Shown here in pieces: positions 55,874 through 64,000 of a stretch of DNA of 64,000 nt. Source of the stretch: Paenibacillus vini (lineage in GTDB: Bacteria > Bacillota > Bacilli > Paenibacillales > Paenibacillaceae); the NCBI RefSeq assembly GCF_018403325.1, contig NZ_BOSL01000005.1:248001-312000 (forward strand), read 5' to 3'. Numbering within the stretch: the first letter of the stretch is position 1; each line of letters begins with the position of its first letter. The notes beneath the pieces were generated by a model. That model did not search any database. It worked only from the letters and a program-made list of their open reading frames with translations, and had not been told where the DNA came from. The position numbers were made by a program, and so were the translations under genes.

Positions 55874-55921
55874 TGTTTATTTTATTGTATGAACTTTCAA
55901 TCAGCCTTGGTTTTGAAATCC

Positions 55922-55930
55922 TGATATAAT
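55922..55930 (+). promoter_or_regulatory. Extended -10 promoter of yojF-bshB2
   Basis: TGATATAAT, an extended -10 with perfect TATAAT, without a convincing -35. Confidence 0.5.
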
Positions 55931-55973
55931 AAACGGGTTGGTATTTTTAAAAAGAAGAAGGTACTGGATCACG

Positions 55974-56291
55974 ATGAAAAAAATAGACCGAATGCAGGTG
56001 GAGGCCGAGCTCCGGAAATTTGCCGGAGGACCAGCCTTTATTCACAGTGAAGCTACATCGTATGTATTCGTCCGCAATTTCAAGGTTGAAGTAACGGATG
56101 CTTTTATTGCAGGAGAAGGGAATGGCCCTTACCGGGCAGCACTCCGCTTTGACGGACACGGCTGGCTTCGTATGGAGTCGCTCACCCATTACGAAATCGA
56201 CGACCAGGGGCGTTTGCTGCTGGCCGGATTTGACGACAGGGGACGCATGGACGTAGCTCTCCATTTGGGAAAGGAGCCTTTTCCCGAATGA
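55974..56291 (+). CDS. yojF: YojF-like protein (DUF1806)
   Basis: A 105-residue protein of the YojF family, found upstream of bshB2 in many Bacillales. Sequence IDRMQVEAELRKFAGGPAFIH at the start and GNGPYRAALRF, SLTHYEID later match what I know of the family. Its function is not established. Its stop codon overlaps the bshB2 start. A TTG at 55938 would extend it, but it has no ribosome binding site. Confidence 0.8.
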   Translation: MKKIDRMQVEAELRKFAGGPAFIHSEATSYVFVRNFKVEVTDAFIAGEGNGPYRAALRFDGHGWLRMESLTHYEIDDQGRLLLAGFDDRGRMDVALHLGKEPFPE

Positions 56292-57037
56292 ACAATATGA
56301 ATCGTAACACAGCTCGGAAGCTGCTTGCCGTATTTGCACACCCCGATGATGAGACGTTTATTTGCGGCGGGACCTTGGCCAAATATGCGGCGGAAGGTGC
56401 CGATATTACGCTGGTAAGCGCGACGCGGGGAGAAATGGGACGGCGGATGGGCAATCCGCCATATCTTAACCGGGAGACCATCGCAGCCGCCAGGGAACAC
56501 GAATTGCGCGAAGCTTGCGACTGCCTCGGGATTCGTGAACTAATTTTCCTGGATATTCGCGACAAGACCGTGGAATTCACGGATGAAGAAAGCTTGACCG
56601 CGCGGATCGAAGACTTAATTCGTGACATCAATCCCGATGCGGTATTGACCTTCCATGAACGATTGGGCGGCCATCCCGATCATTGCGCGATCGGCAAAGC
56701 GACAAAGGCGGCGTTTAGCCGGGCCGGGCGCAAGGACGGACTTTATTATATTTCGTTCGGAGACATGATGGCGGTTCCGGAACGATTTGGCTATACCCGC
56801 AGCGATATCGTTAAAATCAACGTGTCGGAGCATTTGGAGGCCAAGCTGGCCGCATTTCGGGCCCACCGCTGTCAATCCGAGATCGATGAATGGGTATGGC
56901 TCCCGGATGCTGAGGCCCTTGCACGGTTCGGCATGCATGAGTACTTTATAAAAACGGAGCTAGCGGCTCCCCTCGTGAATGACGACGATTTGTTTCAGTC
57001 AGAAGATAGCGGCGCGGTATTTGCCTTCGAAAGTTAA
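56288..57037 (+). CDS. bshB2: Bacillithiol biosynthesis deacetylase BshB2
   Basis: A 249-residue zinc deacetylase of the PIG-L/LmbE family. Metal ligands sit in AHPDDETF and GGHPDH. It removes acetyl from GlcNAc-malate during bacillithiol synthesis; the yojF neighbour identifies the BshB2 (YojG) branch rather than BshB1. ATGA overlap with yojF. Also active on bacillithiol conjugates in some species. Confidence 0.88.
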   Translation: MNNMNRNTARKLLAVFAHPDDETFICGGTLAKYAAEGADITLVSATRGEMGRRMGNPPYLNRETIAAAREHELREACDCLGIRELIFLDIRDKTVEFTDEESLTARIEDLIRDINPDAVLTFHERLGGHPDHCAIGKATKAAFSRAGRKDGLYYISFGDMMAVPERFGYTRSDIVKINVSEHLEAKLAAFRAHRCQSEIDEWVWLPDAEALARFGMHEYFIKTELAAPLVNDDDLFQSEDSGAVFAFES

Positions 57038-57464
57038 TTAGGATAGAAGCCGAGCTTAGCTAAGCTAAGCTAAGCTAAGCTTAAGCCCTTATGCAACCTG
57101 TTGGTTGTGTGAGGTCTTTTTGCGTGGAGCAGGTCGGGGAGATGAGGCTAGGTTATGCTAACGTCCTTCCCGGGCGGACTTTTTGACGTATTAGCTTGAC
57201 GAGGCATATACCCTGTTTGTCCACTTTTAGGCGGACATTTTGGTGATTTGTCCGTTTAGGAAGGACGGATAATTATTAGACAATCTTCTAGGGATAAGTT
57301 GAAAGATAGGATCATGTCGTAATTTGTTATATTATGTAACTATAATCTTTTAATATAAATTTTGTAAAATATTTGAGGTTTTTATATTGAATTATAGAAT
57401 AGAAATAGGACAGCAACTTTAGTAGATGACACACCTAAAATACCAAGAATAGGGAGATGAGAGT
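57038..57464. other. Gap with pentanucleotide tandem repeat and small hairpins
   Basis: No gene is supported in this 427-base stretch. It begins with five tandem TAAGC-type units (57054-57083) that contain the palindrome GCTTAGCTAAGC. Three short GTCC...GGAC hairpins of 17-18 bases follow (57163-57179, 57219-57236, 57250-57266), the first with a T run. The last 150 bases are AT-rich and presumably carry the protease promoter. Confidence 0.55.
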
Positions 57465-60400
57465 TTGAGTAGGAGTATAAACAGAAAATTATTTGCCGGA
57501 ATATTAAGTTTCATTTTGGCCTTCACCTTGCTTCTTCCTGCAGCGGGAGCGCAAGAGGGCGGTCCGCCTGGAGAAGAAAGCAATGGGTTAAGTCAAGTCA
57601 TATCAAGACTGAACCCGGATGCCGTAACGCTTGATTCGGTAAAGCTCGATCCAAGCACTTTGCTGCAAGGAAAGCAAAAACAGTCTTTTAGCAAGTCCTC
57701 AAAGAAGGGTCTCTCCAACCAAGGTTTGACACTCGAACAGCAAGACCCCTCATTAACATCTACGTTTGAACCTCAAAATTTTGTACCACTTTCAGATAGC
57801 AACGAACAAATCTCCGTCATCGTGGAACTTCAAGAAGAACCCGTGAAAGTATTTGAAGCCGGACAGCTTCAAAGTAAGTCGCGTTCTTTTTCGGTATCAT
57901 CCCATCAATTAAAAGTAAATTCGGAGCAACAAAATTTTAAAAAGAACGTGACGAGCAAATTGAATGCCGATATTGGCCGTCAATATTCTGAAATCTTTAA
58001 TGGATTTTCGTTGACGATTGCGGCCAACCAAGTGGAGGAGCTGCTCGCGCTCCCTGGGGTCAAAGCTGTTTATCCCAACAACACGGTGTATGCGACTGCG
58101 GAATCGGATGCTACCGTCGTAATGCCGGAAGGCAGTGTTCCATTCATCGGGAGCGAATCGTTCTGGAATGAGGGAGTGAAGGGCAGCGGAATTAAAGTCG
58201 GTGTTATCGACACCGGGGTTGCCAATGACCATCCCGATTTGGAAGCCTCAATTCCAACAGGTAACTGGGGATACGACTTCGTAAACGACGATAATGAGCC
58301 TTATGAAACGACAAGGGAAGATTATCTGAAGGCAAAAGCATTGAATCCGAAAATCAACGAATACCATCCTGTAACCGGGAAGCCGTACTGGACTTCGCAC
58401 GGTTCCCACGTCTCCGGGATTATTGCCGGTCGTGGGGAAGGTACCGGCACTCAAGATGGAATTATGGGATTAGCACCGGAAGCGGAGATCTATGCCTATA
58501 AAGTACTTGGACCTTACGGCAGCGGCTCTACGGAAGACGTAATGGCAGGCATCGAAAAAGCTGTAGAAGATGGTGTTGATGTAATCAATCTATCGCTCGG
58601 CTCGGACACGAATAATGAGCGGTCGGCGGATTCCATTGCTGTCAACAATGCCGTAAAGGCAGGCGTTATTGCGGTTGTATCCAGCGGGAACAGCGGACCC
58701 GGCGAAGCTACCGTTTCTGACCCGGGTACAGCGGAACTGGCAATTACAGTAGGGGCATCCAAGCCTCCATTAAACACACCGATATTGAAGGTTTCCGGTA
58801 AAAACGACGAATTTCTAATGGATACCTTCGACAAGTCCAAAGGAATCGAAGACTTAACGGAAGCATATGGACTCGTGGAGGTCGGACTGGGGACAGAAGC
58901 CGATTATGCCGGTAAAGATCTAACGGGGAAAATTGCATTTATCAAACGCGGGGAAATTTCATTTGTTGAAAAGGCCGAGAATGCGATTAAGTCAGGCGCT
59001 GCGGCTGCAATTATATATAATAATGCTCCTGAAGCTTTGGAGAGCGGTACACTCGGAAGTGTAGAGATTACGATTCCGATCTATGCACTTTCCGGCGATG
59101 ATGGCGAGCGGGTCAAGTCGCAACTCCAATCCAATCCATCACTGAAGGTTTCATTTGGAGCCAAGATCGAACAGGATATTATGGCCGGTTTCAGTTCGCG
59201 CGGTCCATCTCTCCCTTCATTGGATATCAAACCGGACATTTCCGCTCCTGGTATTGGCATTCGTTCTAGTGTACCGGAGTATGAAGGTTGGTATGAAGCG
59301 CAGAACGGTACAAGTATGGCAGCTCCGCATATTGCTGGTGTTGCTGCTCTGTTGAAGCAGAGATACTCCAATTTAAGCCAATATGAAATCAAGGCTTTGA
59401 TGATGAATAATACCGTGAAGCTCAATGACCGTACGGGTAAACAATATACACATATGGATCAGGGAGCAGGCCGTGTTGCACTCGATAAGGTGTTGGAAGC
59501 GAAAGCGGTAGCCATGACCGAGGAAAATACCGTTTTTGTGGAAGGGAATCCGGAGACTTATTATACAGGTAGCCTGTCGTTCGGTTACGTCAATTACGGT
59601 TCAACAGTGGAGCGTACTATTATTGTAAAAGATATAGTTGGGGAAGCATCAACGTACTCGATCGAGGCCAAGTGGTATGGAGATTCTTCAATTGGGCTAT
59701 CTCCTTCAGTTGATCAAATAGCAATCCAGGCTAATGGACAGGCTTCTTTGACAGTTACGTTGGAAGTACCAAGCACGGGAAAAGAAGCTTATTACGAAGG
59801 TGAATTAATTTTAACGGAGACTGGAAGCGGTCATGTAATTCAAATGCCGATAGCAATTTCCGTCGGCGAGTTTGATGTAGTCACGGATTTAATGATCATT
59901 CCGGATATTTTCTCACCTAACGGGGATGGAGAGCTGGATGCCACCGATATTTCGTTTACGGTGAATGAATACACTCCATACTTCTCGTTGGAAGTATACA
60001 GCGCAGATGGGGTTTGGGTAGATACTGTAGTAGAAGAATTGAATGGAATTGATATCGGAAGCTATAACTTGAAAGGATATAAGAATTCGGATCTAGGGGA
60101 TGGCATGTATTTAGTAATACCATGGGTAGGCATTTCTTTAGATAGAGCTGTTCCTCTTGAGAAGCAAGCAGTTCCGTTTATAATGGACACCCAAGCCCCG
60201 ATCTCTAAACTTAGTGACCCAGATCTTACTTTGAACGAATTAGATATGACGGGGATGATTTCCGGTCAGGTTACCGAGGATCTGCTAATTGATTTGCTGG
60301 TTCCTTTGGGATATGAAATCGGTCAGGTTATTGGTGTTACGGCAAAAAACAACAAGAATTCAATGCAGTTCGATGGTACTTTTGATGCTGAAGGCAAGTT

Positions 60401-62324
60401 CAGTATTGAGGTTCCTATTTATCCGGGAGAGAATTCTTATGAAGTGTTTGTCTACGATTTGGCAGGCAACGGGCTAGCCAACCCAATTTCTATCGCCGAC
60501 TATACATTGGAAGATTTTGTAGCCCCAATAGTGGAATCAGACCAGGTATTTCCAAACGAAGAGTTTCCGCTGAGTGTGAGTTTTGCGGTTACCGAAGCCG
60601 TGTATTCCGCTAAATTCGATTTGCTGTATAACAACCAAGTAGAGCTTATTTCAATGACGCCGAGTGCAGAATTTAGGAATCATCAAGCATTAAATAATTC
60701 ATCTGTACCGCTCACGGTGTCGGACGCTGTGTACGGGTACGATGAAAACACGAATAGATATGAGTACTTTATCAGTTTGAATGATACGGATGGATATTCT
60801 GGAAGCGGCTCTCTGGCGACTTTGACCTTTATCGGCAACACCCTTGGGCAATATGAATTCCAGCTTGCCAATTTGAAACTGTTGGATCGCGAGGGTAATG
60901 AAGTCGCAATTCAATCGACTCGTAGCGCTCTAGTTACGATCCAAGAGCAATCGGTTCTTAACGTCACCCCTCAAACCGTCTCCATTCAGAAGGGTACCGA
61001 CAAGCAACTGACGGTCACTTACAAAGGACCGGACGGCAAGGTCTCGGATGTAACGGGAACGGCGCAATATAAGGTAGCCGATACGAGTGTAGCTTCGGCA
61101 GTAAAGGGACTGGTAAGCGGCAAGAAGGTTGGCCGTACTGCTGTGGAAGTGAGTTACAAGGGATTGACTCAAACCGTGGAAGTCACTGTTACGGAGGTTA
61201 CGAATCCTGGTGGCGGTGACGGAGGTAACGGTGGAAGCAACGGTGGAGGCAGCGGTGGTGGCGGAGGCGGCGTAACGGCTCCTACAATTCCTACTCCGAA
61301 ACCGGAGACTCCATCGGTAAACGGAGCCGTTAAAACGGCGATCAAGCCGAATGAGTCTGCAACGGTTAAGTTACCGAACGGGTTGACGCTGACACTGCCG
61401 GCGGGGGCTGTTGGTTCGGCGGAAGCGGCTTTTGTGCAAGTGACTCCTGCAACCGAAGACGCTACTAAGGAGTTATTGGCCGGTCTGAAACTCGGGTCGT
61501 CCATCAAACCGCTGGGTCAGTACTATGACTTTTCCATTCTGGATAAGGACGGCAAACCGCTGGAAGGACTTAGTTTCAGCAAGCCTGTGGAGCTGAGTAT
61601 CCCGGTAAGCGCACTTGCCGCAGGGCAATTAAACGGTGAAAAAATCAGCCTGTTTAAGATCGGTGACAAAGGACAGCTTACCCAGCGTCCGGGACGCTTG
61701 ATCGACGGCAAAATTGTTGTCACTCTGAACAGCTTCAGCCGGTATATGTATATGGCTAAGGACATCTCGTTTAAGGATGTGACAAGCTCGAACTATGCCT
61801 GGGCTGTGAACGAAATTGAAGTGCTTGCTTCCAAGGACATCGTTACCGGCCAAGGCGCGGAGACATTTGCACCAGGGTCCCAAGTAACCAGAGCCGAATT
61901 CGTTGCGCTTCTTATCCGGGTCCTGGAGCTGGAGAAGGAGAAGGCCGGCGAAGCCCGGTTCAATGACGTGAAGGAAGGAAGCTGGTATTACGAGGACGTG
62001 CAAACCGCGGTTGCAAAAGGATTCGTAAGCGGATATGATAACCTGAACTTCGCACCGGATCAACAAATTACACGCGCGGAAATGGCGGTTATTTTGTCCA
62101 GAGTGCTGGAGTACTTAGGCAAAACAGGGTCAGCCGATGGGCAGCAGTCCGGATTTGCCGACGGCGGCAGCATTCAGGAATGGGCTAAGAAAGCTGTATC
62201 CCAGGTGGCAGAGCTTGGACTGATGCAAGGCAAAGGCGAAAACCGGTTCGAAGCGGAGTCCTTTACGACTCGTGCGGAAGCAGCCGTGGTGGTGTATCGG
62301 ATCTTTAAGACGTATACCAAGTAA
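57465..62324 (+). CDS. Cell-surface subtilisin-like S8 protease (Vpr-like) with SLH anchor
   Basis: A 1619-residue secreted protease. TTG start behind AGGGAG, signal peptide (1 to about 30), and an I9 propeptide (about 110-210) precede the S8 domain. The catalytic triad is Asp249 (VIDTGVANDHPDL), His312 (SHGSHVSG) and Ser617 (NGTSMAAPH). A PA domain is inserted between His and Ser, as in Vpr. Then come Fn3/FlgD-like domains (IIPDIFSPNGDGE), a cohesin-like region (about 1010-1150), a Big_2 domain, a Gly-rich linker (about 1249-1269), a ZU5-like region, and three C-terminal SLH modules (about 1440-1619). The SLH modules attach it to pyruvylated cell wall polymer. It probably digests proteins at the cell surface. 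Confidence 0.93.
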   Translation: MSRSINRKLFAGILSFILAFTLLLPAAGAQEGGPPGEESNGLSQVISRLNPDAVTLDSVKLDPSTLLQGKQKQSFSKSSKKGLSNQGLTLEQQDPSLTSTFEPQNFVPLSDSNEQISVIVELQEEPVKVFEAGQLQSKSRSFSVSSHQLKVNSEQQNFKKNVTSKLNADIGRQYSEIFNGFSLTIAANQVEELLALPGVKAVYPNNTVYATAESDATVVMPEGSVPFIGSESFWNEGVKGSGIKVGVIDTGVANDHPDLEASIPTGNWGYDFVNDDNEPYETTREDYLKAKALNPKINEYHPVTGKPYWTSHGSHVSGIIAGRGEGTGTQDGIMGLAPEAEIYAYKVLGPYGSGSTEDVMAGIEKAVEDGVDVINLSLGSDTNNERSADSIAVNNAVKAGVIAVVSSGNSGPGEATVSDPGTAELAITVGASKPPLNTPILKVSGKNDEFLMDTFDKSKGIEDLTEAYGLVEVGLGTEADYAGKDLTGKIAFIKRGEISFVEKAENAIKSGAAAAIIYNNAPEALESGTLGSVEITIPIYALSGDDGERVKSQLQSNPSLKVSFGAKIEQDIMAGFSSRGPSLPSLDIKPDISAPGIGIRSSVPEYEGWYEAQNGTSMAAPHIAGVAALLKQRYSNLSQYEIKALMMNNTVKLNDRTGKQYTHMDQGAGRVALDKVLEAKAVAMTEENTVFVEGNPETYYTGSLSFGYVNYGSTVERTIIVKDIVGEASTYSIEAKWYGDSSIGLSPSVDQIAIQANGQASLTVTLEVPSTGKEAYYEGELILTETGSGHVIQMPIAISVGEFDVVTDLMIIPDIFSPNGDGELDATDISFTVNEYTPYFSLEVYSADGVWVDTVVEELNGIDIGSYNLKGYKNSDLGDGMYLVIPWVGISLDRAVPLEKQAVPFIMDTQAPISKLSDPDLTLNELDMTGMISGQVTEDLLIDLLVPLGYEIGQVIGVTAKNNKNSMQFDGTFDAEGKFSIEVPIYPGENSYEVFVYDLAGNGLANPISIADYTLEDFVAPIVESDQVFPNEEFPLSVSFAVTEAVYSAKFDLLYNNQVELISMTPSAEFRNHQALNNSSVPLTVSDAVYGYDENTNRYEYFISLNDTDGYSGSGSLATLTFIGNTLGQYEFQLANLKLLDREGNEVAIQSTRSALVTIQEQSVLNVTPQTVSIQKGTDKQLTVTYKGPDGKVSDVTGTAQYKVADTSVASAVKGLVSGKKVGRTAVEVSYKGLTQTVEVTVTEVTNPGGGDGGNGGSNGGGSGGGGGGVTAPTIPTPKPETPSVNGAVKTAIKPNESATVKLPNGLTLTLPAGAVGSAEAAFVQVTPATEDATKELLAGLKLGSSIKPLGQYYDFSILDKDGKPLEGLSFSKPVELSIPVSALAAGQLNGEKISLFKIGDKGQLTQRPGRLIDGKIVVTLNSFSRYMYMAKDISFKDVTSSNYAWAVNEIEVLASKDIVTGQGAETFAPGSQVTRAEFVALLIRVLELEKEKAGEARFNDVKEGSWYYEDVQTAVAKGFVSGYDNLNFAPDQQITRAEMAVILSRVLEYLGKTGSADGQQSGFADGGSIQEWAKKAVSQVAELGLMQGKGENRFEAESFTTRAEAAVVVYRIFKTYTK

Positions 62325-62329
62325 AAAGA

Positions 62330-62369
62330 AGAACCTTCAATCCGCATAGGCGGGTTGAAGGTTCTTTTG
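62330..62369. terminator. Bidirectional intrinsic terminator
   Basis: A 16-bp stem with one wobble (62330-62345 with 62350-62365) and T on both sides. It separates two convergent genes. Confidence 0.85.
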
Positions 62370-62382
62370 TATCATGCAGGTC

Positions 62383-63624
62383 TTAACGCGGCATTACGGC
62401 GTCTTTGTCTTCCGTTACGATGACGATTTCGGCATTCGTCATTCCAGGAAGCGAACGGGTCATGATCGGCGAGTGGTAAGCGACGATTTTCATGCCGGCT
62501 TTGAGCTTAGGTTCTCCGGCCAGCAGCGGAATGATTACCGTGTCTTCCGAAATATTCAGAATAACATCGTTATTCTTCGAGTCGTCGGAACCGACATTCA
62601 CGTAAACTTGGCCTTCCGAAGCTAAATCGGAAGCTTGAATGGTTCCTTCCACTTTAGGAGCAACCGCGGATTGAACTACGATTTTATCGGCATGAGATTG
62701 AGCCGGATAAATCATGAGCATGACTTCAGGATAATAGGCGATGATTCGTTGATCGGCTTTAAGGGCATCTTTGGTCAATGCCACTCCGTTTTCGTCCACG
62801 ATCTGTGTCTCTTCATCCACCTTCAGGAAAATATAGTTGATACCGCCTTGTTCCAGAGGATTACCGATCACTGTGATGGTATTATCCGCAATATTGGTGA
62901 TTACTCCGTTCGTACCCGGCGCCTCCTCACTTGGCATTTCTGTTTCTTCCGTGTTTACTACAACATAGTTTGTCGTGGATTGGGCAGGAAGGCTCAGCAT
63001 GACGGCCGGGCCGTAGAACGCTCTTACCGTCATTCCTTCTTTAATTTCGGAAGCCGTAATAGCCTTGCCGGTTTGGTCCACAAGTTGGGTCTTGTCCGCA
63101 AAATGCAGCACAATGCTGTCCTCAAAACCGGAGTAAATATCGGTTCCTTTGACGAAAATACCGTTTTCCCGGACTTCAGATACGACGCCGTCTATCGCAG
63201 TAAACGACTGATCCTGAACGACCAGCGTCAACGCGGTTCCGCGGGCGGGCAAGCTTTTCGTGATATTAGGACCGTAGAAGGCTTTAATCGCTTTCTTTTC
63301 ATCTATAATGGTCTTCAGAGCCACTTTATTGCCTTTTGCGTCCACGATTTTCGTATCTTTGGTGATCGCTAGAATGATTTCGCTTTGATCGGTAGGCGCG
63401 AGTCCGCGTCCTTTGACTGTAATGAGTTTACCGGTCTCATCATTGATGAAGTCAGTAATTTGTCCCAATGTGCCCGGTACGATCTTAACCTGATTTTGAT
63501 TTTGAACCATGCTTAAATCAGGGGTTTTGGTTGGCGGCGGTACATCCTGCGCAAAAGCGGCTAACGGAATTGCGGTCATTGCCAGTAGGGATGCTGTAGC
63601 GATAGCTTTGTTCATTTTTTTCAT
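62383..63624 (-). CDS. Secreted protein of four internal repeats, function unknown
   Basis: A 413-residue exported protein. Signal peptide 1-25 (AIPLAAFAQ). The rest consists of four homologous units of about 80 residues (about 51-137, 145-224, 239-318, 326-405). Each starts with G-x-I/V and a run of strands, has T-x-I-V-D near the middle (three of four), and ends with A-F/Y-Y/H-x-P...LPA (115-127, 202-214, 296-308, 382-394). Beta-rich, no Cys, no catalytic motif. I do not recognise the family; a cell wall or matrix role is only a guess. The frame is open to 63669, but 63624 has CGGAGG eight to ten bases ahead. Divergent from a LysR gene. Confidence 0.75.
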   Translation of the reverse strand: MKKMNKAIATASLLAMTAIPLAAFAQDVPPPTKTPDLSMVQNQNQVKIVPGTLGQITDFINDETGKLITVKGRGLAPTDQSEIILAITKDTKIVDAKGNKVALKTIIDEKKAIKAFYGPNITKSLPARGTALTLVVQDQSFTAIDGVVSEVRENGIFVKGTDIYSGFEDSIVLHFADKTQLVDQTGKAITASEIKEGMTVRAFYGPAVMLSLPAQSTTNYVVVNTEETEMPSEEAPGTNGVITNIADNTITVIGNPLEQGGINYIFLKVDEETQIVDENGVALTKDALKADQRIIAYYPEVMLMIYPAQSHADKIVVQSAVAPKVEGTIQASDLASEGQVYVNVGSDDSKNNDVILNISEDTVIIPLLAGEPKLKAGMKIVAYHSPIMTRSLPGMTNAEIVIVTEDKDAVMPR

Positions 63625-63765
63625 AGTTAGAGTCCTCCGTCGGATGGTGATGTTATGTTCTCTGCTCATTAACCTTGACGGGATAATTCCTGAAATGTTG
63701 CACTTGGCGGAAAATCGTCATTAAATAGGAATAATGGAGTACACAGTGTGAGAGGGGCGGCAACC

Positions 63766-64000
63766 ATGACTTTGCAGCAATTGAAGTACGTCATCGAGGT
63801 CGCAAACCGCGGTTCGATGAATGAAGCGGCCAAGCGGCTGTTTATTTCCCAGCCCAGTCTATCCAATGCGATCCGGGATTTGGAGGAAGAGATTTCGGTC
63901 ACCATTTTTGAGCGGACGAATAAGGGGATTTCCGTGACCAATGAGGGTTCGGAATTTCTGAGTTATGCAAGGCAGGTGGTCGAGCAGGCGGAACTGCTGG
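63766..64000 (+). CDS. LysR family regulator, 3' end outside window
   Basis: The first 78 residues of a LysR-type regulator: MTLQQLKYVIEVANRGSMN, then the helix-turn-helix AAKRLFISQPSLSNAIRDLE and VTIFERTNKGISVTNEG. Site AGAGGGG before the ATG. The effector domain and target are beyond the edge. It is divergent from the four-repeat secreted protein, which LysR proteins often control in this arrangement. Confidence 0.9.
   Translation, partial: MTLQQLKYVIEVANRGSMNEAAKRLFISQPSLSNAIRDLEEEISVTIFERTNKGISVTNEGSEFLSYARQVVEQAELL

Overview
The window looks like chromosomal DNA of a Paenibacillus-type Gram-positive bacterium. The evidence is strong AGGAGG-type ribosome binding sites, frequent GTG/TTG starts, an S-layer-anchored protease with three SLH modules, many secreted glycoside hydrolases, LplB/LplC-type sugar ABC permeases, cre-like sites, and a yojF-bshB2 pair (bacillithiol synthesis). 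No rRNA, tRNA, phage or insertion sequence was recognised.

Layout. 1-2156: a tandem GNAT acetyltransferase cut by the left edge, a HEAT-like protein and a small lipoprotein. 2268-9869: sugar genes around two regulators. A GPH-type symporter, a MerR regulator and a GH5 (endoglycoceramidase-like) hydrolase form one leftward operon, with a textbook MerR promoter (19-bp spacer) and a cre site. A divergent pair follows: metallophosphoesterase plus EamA transporter leftward, DeoR regulator plus PhnP-like metallo-hydrolase rightward. 9917-19413: a rightward polysaccharide-use cluster (ABC permeases, Gfo/Idh oxidoreductase, GH35, DUF2264, GH88). Its front end is damaged: a phosphoesterase fragment is joined directly to a headless solute-binding protein, and the oxidoreductase carries a one-base frameshift. 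19564-25676: two large secreted multidomain proteins, a GH16 beta-glucanase with CBM56-like tail and a DUF4350-like/OB-fold protein. 25817-28592: purine permease plus guanine deaminase. 28816-34555: a CopL/YdhK-like lipoprotein behind a CsoR-like palindrome, a heterodimeric ABC exporter with one degenerate ATP site, and a diguanylate cyclase.

34965-49319: a complete type I-C CRISPR-Cas locus. The operon cas3-cas5-cas8c-cas7-cas4-cas1-cas2 lies between two arrays on the same strand (46 and 39 repeats by hand count). The repeats of the two arrays differ by a compensatory base-pair change in the hairpin stem. Both arrays share a leader hairpin and the sequence next to the first repeat, and both decay at the distal end. 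The distal end of array 2 also holds an inverted pair of half-repeats and an isolated relic repeat of the array-1 type.

49429-64000: a Tet(M)-family GTPase with a divergent domain IV loop, a SEC-C protein, a small alarmone synthetase, a GH19 chitinase, a GNAT protein, yojF-bshB2, a Vpr-like SLH protease, a secreted protein made of four internal repeats, and the start of a LysR regulator.

No wholly unknown multi-gene system stands out. The observations most worth a second look are the array-2 tail structures, the covarying repeats and shared leader hairpin, the deletion or misjoin near 10099, and several promoters framed by inverted repeats. All family assignments come from reading motifs; no database search was run.
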